64,000 bases of DNA from Byssochlamys sp. IMV 00236 (Eukaryota; Ascomycota; Eurotiomycetes; Eurotiales; Thermoascaceae): NCBI GenBank assembly GCA_001931875.2, contig MSJH02000137.1, forward strand, positions 62,001 to 126,000, written 5' to 3'. Shown here piece after piece: positions 58,604-64,000 of this stretch. The translations under genes were made by a program, and so were the position numbers. The notes below the pieces were generated by a model that saw only the letters and a list, made by a program, of their open reading frames with translations, was not told the DNA's origin and did not search any database. Each line of letters begins with the position of its first letter. Position 1 is the stretch's first letter.

Positions 58604-61600
58604 GCTACGATGATCATGTATTAAGGTTTCATATTTCGAGGTAGTTATCCTACCATCGCTCAACGAATGTTTACGACAGTGCACTCCATACCGGCTGATA
58701 TGCCGACGGCGTTAATGTTCACAAAAGGTCACAGGGCATCATTATGGGCAATTACGGCTTGGGGCGGCTCTTTGTATTATCTTACGTGGTCTTCTAGGTA
58801 AATTTTCGAACGGTGTCCTTCTATGCGGATCTACACTCTTGAGTGTCCGCAACGTCACTTTCTTCCGTGTGCTTGTTTCATGATTCCCCCAGGATGTTAC
58901 CTTCATATCACTATGCAGCTGTGAGAATGTCTTGACTTGCTCAGCATGGCATGTCTCTAGTGGGCTATATGTGGATATTTCCATACAGTCCTTCCGAGGA
59001 CGAGATTTTCAAAAACACATACCAGCGATGCAGAACCTTCGGGGTACTGCAAGAGGATCTTGCGAGAAGGTCAAGGGCTTCCTTGCCTTCTTTCTCACCA
59101 CAAAGATCATTCTTAACGGAGCGTTGGAAGAACAGACAAACGGGTTCCAGGTGGCTTCCATCTTTCCTCTGCCGTCTTAATGGACGGTAGTAGGCGGATG
59201 ATCGACGCTTGGTTCCCGTACGAGGAATGAAGGCATCGCTTTTAGAGCCTTTCCATTTGGACTGGCTTTGCGGCTTCTGTCGGTGGAAGCGGTGCAAGAG
59301 AACATCTCGGACATTTCGTCAACATTTTCGGGTCTTTTTACTTGCATAGTTAGGACCTTGTGTAATATCATCCAGAATATCATCTTGTTTGCTCGTCTCG
59401 GTAGTACAGTACATTGATCTACACGCCTGTGGTAGTGCATTGATTCCTTCCGGGCTGCGGGCTGCAGCAGTTCTCTTTCGCCTCATCTTCAGAACATAGC
59501 CACGAGGACGTAGTCTACAAATGTTCAAGCAGGTATCCATCTCCAAGGCAGGGGACATTGTATCTCGTCTCACCGCTCGATTGAGAATTTGTCGTGTGCT
59601 CCGGAATTGACTTTGACTATTATTATTGCATATGTATGCCTCGATACTATCCGTCCTTACCGACACTTCATGCACGAGTCAGCACGACAAACAGGTCAAG
59701 AATTTGTCATGGTTGTATCGACTGAGTCGGGACTCGATTCGTTTGTGTGGAAAGAAGAGAAACCCGCAATTCCCCGAGATGCGAACAGAGTTTCCCTTGG
59801 AGACGAAAGTTGTTAGCTTCTTCTCGGTTTGTTGAGCCGCAAGGGATAGATTGGCGTCTCGGAGAAATGACGGCGCTGCACGATCAATAAAGCCGACTCC
59901 ATTCATAGCAATCGTGATCTCGCTGATTTCTAGAGCATTCGGGCCTTGCCTCAGGACGGATTGGATTGATTGGAAGACTGACCATTCCATAAGAGCAAGT
60001 TGCAGGAAATCAGTCACATAGTACTATATCTACGTAGATCATCTCAAGTCGGACTGTGCTTGGACATCATGGTCGAAAAACAGACACTTCTTCCCTTTTT
60101 CAGCTGGTGGGCCAACGCCAATTGGATCGACGAAGCCATGATTCCTCTCGAACAGAAAAGCACATTGACACTGGACCCCTTGGCGATGTGGAGGGCCGGC
60201 GTCGGATTTGTTCTCGATAGTATGGCCTCGGCGTCGCTTATTCCTTGCAAACTATCGTGGAATAGTGCCGTGCCTGTCCAACTATGGTAGACGATCCCCA
60301 AAAAAAGAGAAGCTCATGGCAGTTATTTCCCCTGATTAACTTATCTTTAGAGGGTCAATCGGTCTAATCTACTACTGACGGGCTTTCTTTCGCAACCAAT
60401 TTTGATCCGCACTGCGGTTCGACTGATCCGGCTGTAGATAATGCTAGACGGACAATCGAGGACCCTGAAAGCTGGACCAGCACGTTGTGGCCGATCTCTC
60501 GTTCTTCTCCGATTGTGCCTGTTGAGATTCGGCCTGGAAGTCAGCTTCCTTTCTGGCCACATGGACAATCGGCTCGGGAGATCCTATGCTGTACTCTCCC
60601 GTCCACGTTTTCTCATTTTTGTTCTCTGTGATCTCGTTTTCGCTTCGTGATATCACTGTGTCGCTCCCATTCCCTACACGGAACACTGATCGACGTTTCG
60701 GTGCCACGAAGCTCGGGAATAGTAGCAAAGCTGTCGATTGCCGAATCTGATTGTTTTCTCCTAAGCCGAGACGGGTGTTCTCGATTTTGAGCACGACTAG
60801 TTAATTGTGACTGACGTCCCAACAATGGAACGTGAAGACTGAAACTAACTTAGCTACTATCTATTGTTATTATTACACTGCCGCTATCCAACGCCGTTGC
60901 GATTCCCACCGGACTGGATTACAGACAGACGTTTGCTTTCGGGCCTCATCTTCAGGACAACATGCAGACTTCCGCCCAAGGAATTCTAGAATACTCAGCT
61001 CGGAATAAGAATCATATACAAATTAGCTGCTTGTGTGCAGACGGCGACGCACTCAGTCGTACACGGGCCACTATGAAGTCTCCTTCGAGGAGATGATGGG
61101 GCCTATCTAGTGTGAGATCTCGAATTTCAGCCTCCACCCAGCCCAAGGTCGATCTTCTTGGATGCGGGAATCAGGCCCAAGCTTGAAATGACAGGCGATG
61201 GCCCAGAGTGACGGGCGGGATCTTCCATATAGACGCATCCAGTGGTCGGACAAGATGATGATAACCCGGCCGAACATCAAACCCTAGCGGCTTTTCTCGG
61301 GAGCGACCCGGAATGGGGAGGTCTTGGAGACTTTTGAATCATTATTGAGAACGGTCATTAAGCTCTGCCATCTAACTATCTATGTTGATGTGCTTGAAAT
61401 AGATCCCTGGATGGAACGGGTGACAAGGATCCTTGTCCCTGCTTAGGGCAGCTCCAAGAGCCGGAGTGTCGGGGCTTAAGCCTAGCAGCGTTGGAAAAAG
61501 AAATGAACTGCAGCCGTCCCCAAATGACTATATCAATAGCCCCTTGGTTCACTAACCTGGTTGTCGGGACGGCGGACGCCCCGTAGAAAAACCCCGTCCG

Positions 61601-63457
61601 GTATATGATCTACCTGTGGCTGATCGAGAATACGTCTGCCGCAGCCAGTTATCCTCGATAGCTTGCAGTACCACTGGGAGCGCGCCCCTGTCTTACCTCG
61701 AGCACTGCAGGGAACCCCCGGAAGAGTTGTCACAATCGACCGCACTAGGGCTGCTGATAGTCCTTTGATCACGGCGACATCTCCCGCGCGGTGACATCTT
61801 GGGTCTCGTGCGGTATTCCGTGGCCTTCTACATGGTCCTGTTTCAAGTTGTGGACTCGTTCAGATTGACCATTTATCAACTAGTGACTGCTTCCTCAAAT
61901 TCGGGCAGCCTCGCTTTTCAGTTGCTGTGAAACCGGGAAGAAAGGAATAATATGGACGTGCCCTGGATCAGCAGTATCACCTAGTTTCCACCCAGGTTTT
62001 TTCTAAATATTGACTTAGATACATAGAACGTTCCTGGTGGACTCCTCGGCACCGAGTTAGCGGAACCCAGGCTAGACTTCTCATTCAAACTCTGCAGTCG
62101 AAGCTTTTAGTTAGAACAGTTTAGTGACTGCAGGCTCACCCAATCGGCAGTGCACCGCAGCATAGTTGACCAGCGAAAAACAAAAGGGCGTAGACGCCAA
62201 CCGCGCAACCTCCTGGGACCAAACTGCTCTAGTCCGTACATCACATCTTCGGGACGGCATCCGCGAAAGAACCTTGGGTTCCTGGGTGGGCGTTTGGTGA
62301 CGTCTGGACCTGTGAAATGGGGTTCTTCGCTTTTACTCGGATCTCCTGTCAACTATGATCCAAACGATTCCACCCCCCTTTCGGAGACCTCCATGCTTTC
62401 CGCGGCCCGAACAAGTGAACTTCTGAAGTTTAGAACCGCCCAGAGCGCCGCGCAGCTGGATCCTCCTTCAAATGTTGGAAACCAGATCGGGGTCGCTTGC
62501 ATCTGCCCCAGAAAGGCGCAAAGCTGGGGCGCGCACAATGCAGCTGTCCATACTGTTTGTGCAAAGATGAGGAATGCCCCCTCCCCAATCATCCTCTCTT
62601 CTGACCCAGATCCGCCTTGTCCCTTGCTACACCAGAGATCACTATCTGGTTCCATCCGAGTACACATGTCGGTTGTGATCCACACGGGAAGGGACGGCCT
62701 CCACTGAGCCACGGTTCAACCTCTTGTGCAATCCTGTCGATGTGCGGTGAGTAAACCCATCTTTGACCCGGTTACTTGCGTCTGACTTCATTCGGGATGA
62801 ACCTTTTAAGAGGAGCTGTATGTCCACATGGAAGAATATCTCTCTGCTCCAGCACTACCAACCAACAATAATACTTTGATGTTGTGCGGATCATCAGTTC
62901 TTCAGACCCCTTGGAGAAGTTCTTTGTGATTGACTAGCATATCACTTTCTTTTGTTCACGAATTTGATTCGAGTGCCATTGCGAGTCGTCGCGGATATAT
63001 TCTTATCATTATCTCCAAGGTAATCTACAGTGATAAAGAATCTCGTTCGTTGAACTCGAGTGTTTGTTTTGTCTGACCCTTTTTTACGGCAGCAATTTCT
63101 TTCATTGTTCGCGGATTCGATACATTCATCTGCTATATCTGTCCGCTCAGATTCCTCCTCCTTTCTCTGTTTCTTTTCCGACCTCCAATCTATTCAGTCT
63201 ATTCAGATTTCTGCGCCTGCTGTCTTGCGTCTGCAGGCAACAGCTAAGCCTGCGTTAGCAGTAATTGGTCCCATCTCTCTGGAGACTCCGCCTGATCACC
63301 AATATACAGCGCTAGCCCACGCCCCTAGATTGATCGACAGAGTTCTGATATAGAGTCTCAAACGCGCGCCAATAGTGGCCCCCAAGGAGTGGATTCATTG
63401 GACAGACCGATTCAACTCTAAGGTAGAGAAAAACAAAACAGAGATCAATCGCCCGCC
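58604..63457. other. Long intergenic region, 4.85 kb
   Basis: No convincing gene on either strand. The longest frames (62150-62707 plus, 62353-62712 minus, 60444-60794 minus) overlap each other or start with GTG and match nothing known. The right end (about 63050-63250) is strongly pyrimidine-rich on the plus strand, like a fungal core promoter and leader for the mini-gene at 63458. A non-coding transcript or a lineage-specific gene with many introns cannot be excluded. Confidence 0.4.
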
Positions 63458-63625
63458 ATGGCAAACCACTGCTCCGGACACATCTTCGCAATCGTGCAGG
63501 CAACAAACGGAAACATCCTGACCTGGCGATGCTCTGATTGCAACTCCGGACCCTTCGTGGCAATATGGCGTTGCAAGCTCTGCGGTCATAACCGCTGCAA
63601 TGCTTGCTACACCGCTAAAGCTTAG
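63458..63625 (+). CDS. Cys-rich 55-residue mini-protein (zinc-ribbon-like)
   Basis: A short ATG frame, MANHCSGHIFAIVQATNGNI, continues with LTWRCSDCNSGPF, AIWRCKLCGHNRCNACY and ends TAKA. Seven Cys and three His sit in CxxC-type pairs (RCSDC, RCKLCGH, RCNAC), enough for one or two zinc sites. Small proteins of this spacing (W.C..C..GP, then C..CGH.RC..C) are common in filamentous fungi and are without known function. The start context GCCATGG is good and is preceded by a pyrimidine-rich leader. No intron is needed. It is too short for standard frame filters, so it could easily be missed. A chance frame is unlikely given the ordered Cys pairs. Confidence 0.65.
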   Translation: MANHCSGHIFAIVQATNGNILTWRCSDCNSGPFVAIWRCKLCGHNRCNACYTAKA

Positions 63626-64000
63626 CTTGATGGAGTGTAGCCTTTCCTGTAAGTGCAATCCTGCCTTTCTTGGCCTGTGCGAGTCCCCGCAGCATGGCTC
63701 AATTAGTGTTATGCATACCAGCCGCGATACCACGAGGTACGCTGAGGTTGATGAAGATGGCTAATCAAGGTCTCAGAATAGATTGTTCTGGTGCAGCATC
63801 TGGATTGGCCGCTCGCCGAACGATGTATCTTTTCGCTGCAAGGTATCGGCGTGTACCTGCAGCAGATCGCGCACTACGCTATTCCGACTATTCTGATATC
63901 TTATCGACACGCACATATAGACTTCTTTTGCCACGCACCCGCTCCTTGTTTACTGCGACACCGACTCGCCGGGCGACTGGCAGTTTAATGTTTCCAAAGA
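63626..64000. other. Window end, 375 bp
   Basis: Downstream of the mini-gene; only short overlapping frames, none recognised. Confidence 0.4.

Noticed and set aside
62150..62707. 185-codon plus-strand open frame, overlapped by a 119-codon minus frame
   Set aside because: GTG start, composition without bias toward coding, no motif; mutual overlap of frames suggests chance in GC-rich DNA.

Overview
The window reads as a euchromatic stretch of a filamentous ascomycete genome, most likely Eurotiales (Aspergillus or a close relative). The evidence is short 45-75 nt introns with GTANGT donors and CTAAC/CTGAC branch sites, alternating gene strands, short divergent promoters, and proteins whose N-termini and insertions are of fungal type (HbrB, OM14-like, Prs with a long insertion, Dicer-like 2). 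Species was not determined. Gene models were built by hand from reading frames, splice signals and family conservation; most exon joins keep frame through conserved motifs.

Left part (1-13.1 kb): the 5' exon of LSM1 at the edge, a C2H2 zinc-finger protein, a seven-membrane-segment protein, a complete Dicer-like 2 gene in seven exons (RNA silencing), proteasome subunit alpha-2, and divergently a RINGv (MARCH-type) membrane ubiquitin ligase. A gene-poor AT-rich block (13.1-19 kb) follows. It holds one unrecognised two-exon gene, a long empty stretch with a nested inverted repeat, and a histidine-phosphatase gene.

Centre (19.4-40.3 kb): a two-RRM RNA-binding protein, a bifunctional 6-phosphofructo-2-kinase/fructose-2,6-bisphosphatase with an exceptionally long first intron, the HOPS subunit Vps39/Vam6, the KEOPS subunit Gon7, the TORC2-associated HbrB, a small Myb/SANT-like protein, and a large AAA+ ATPase with a charged low-complexity N-terminus.

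Right part (41-58.6 kb): mitochondrial malate dehydrogenase, the ER-Golgi SNARE Bos1, an OM14-like mitochondrial membrane protein, the pyruvate dehydrogenase E2 subunit, divergently the Arf-GEF Sec7, then Met8 (siroheme synthesis) divergent from a ribose-phosphate pyrophosphokinase. The last 5 kb is almost empty apart from a 55-residue Cys-rich mini-protein at 63.46 kb.

The genes are mostly housekeeping and form no cluster; mitochondrial carbon metabolism (MDH, PDH E2, OM14-like) and secretory trafficking (Bos1, Sec7) merely lie near one another. No mobile element with recognisable coding capacity, no tRNA or rRNA gene, and no secondary-metabolite cluster was seen. The most unusual signals are extreme exon structures: a predicted 2-nt exon in the OM14-like gene, a 10-nt exon in the Prs gene, an ATG-only first exon in bos1, and a 29-nt Walker-A exon behind a GC-AG intron in dcl2.
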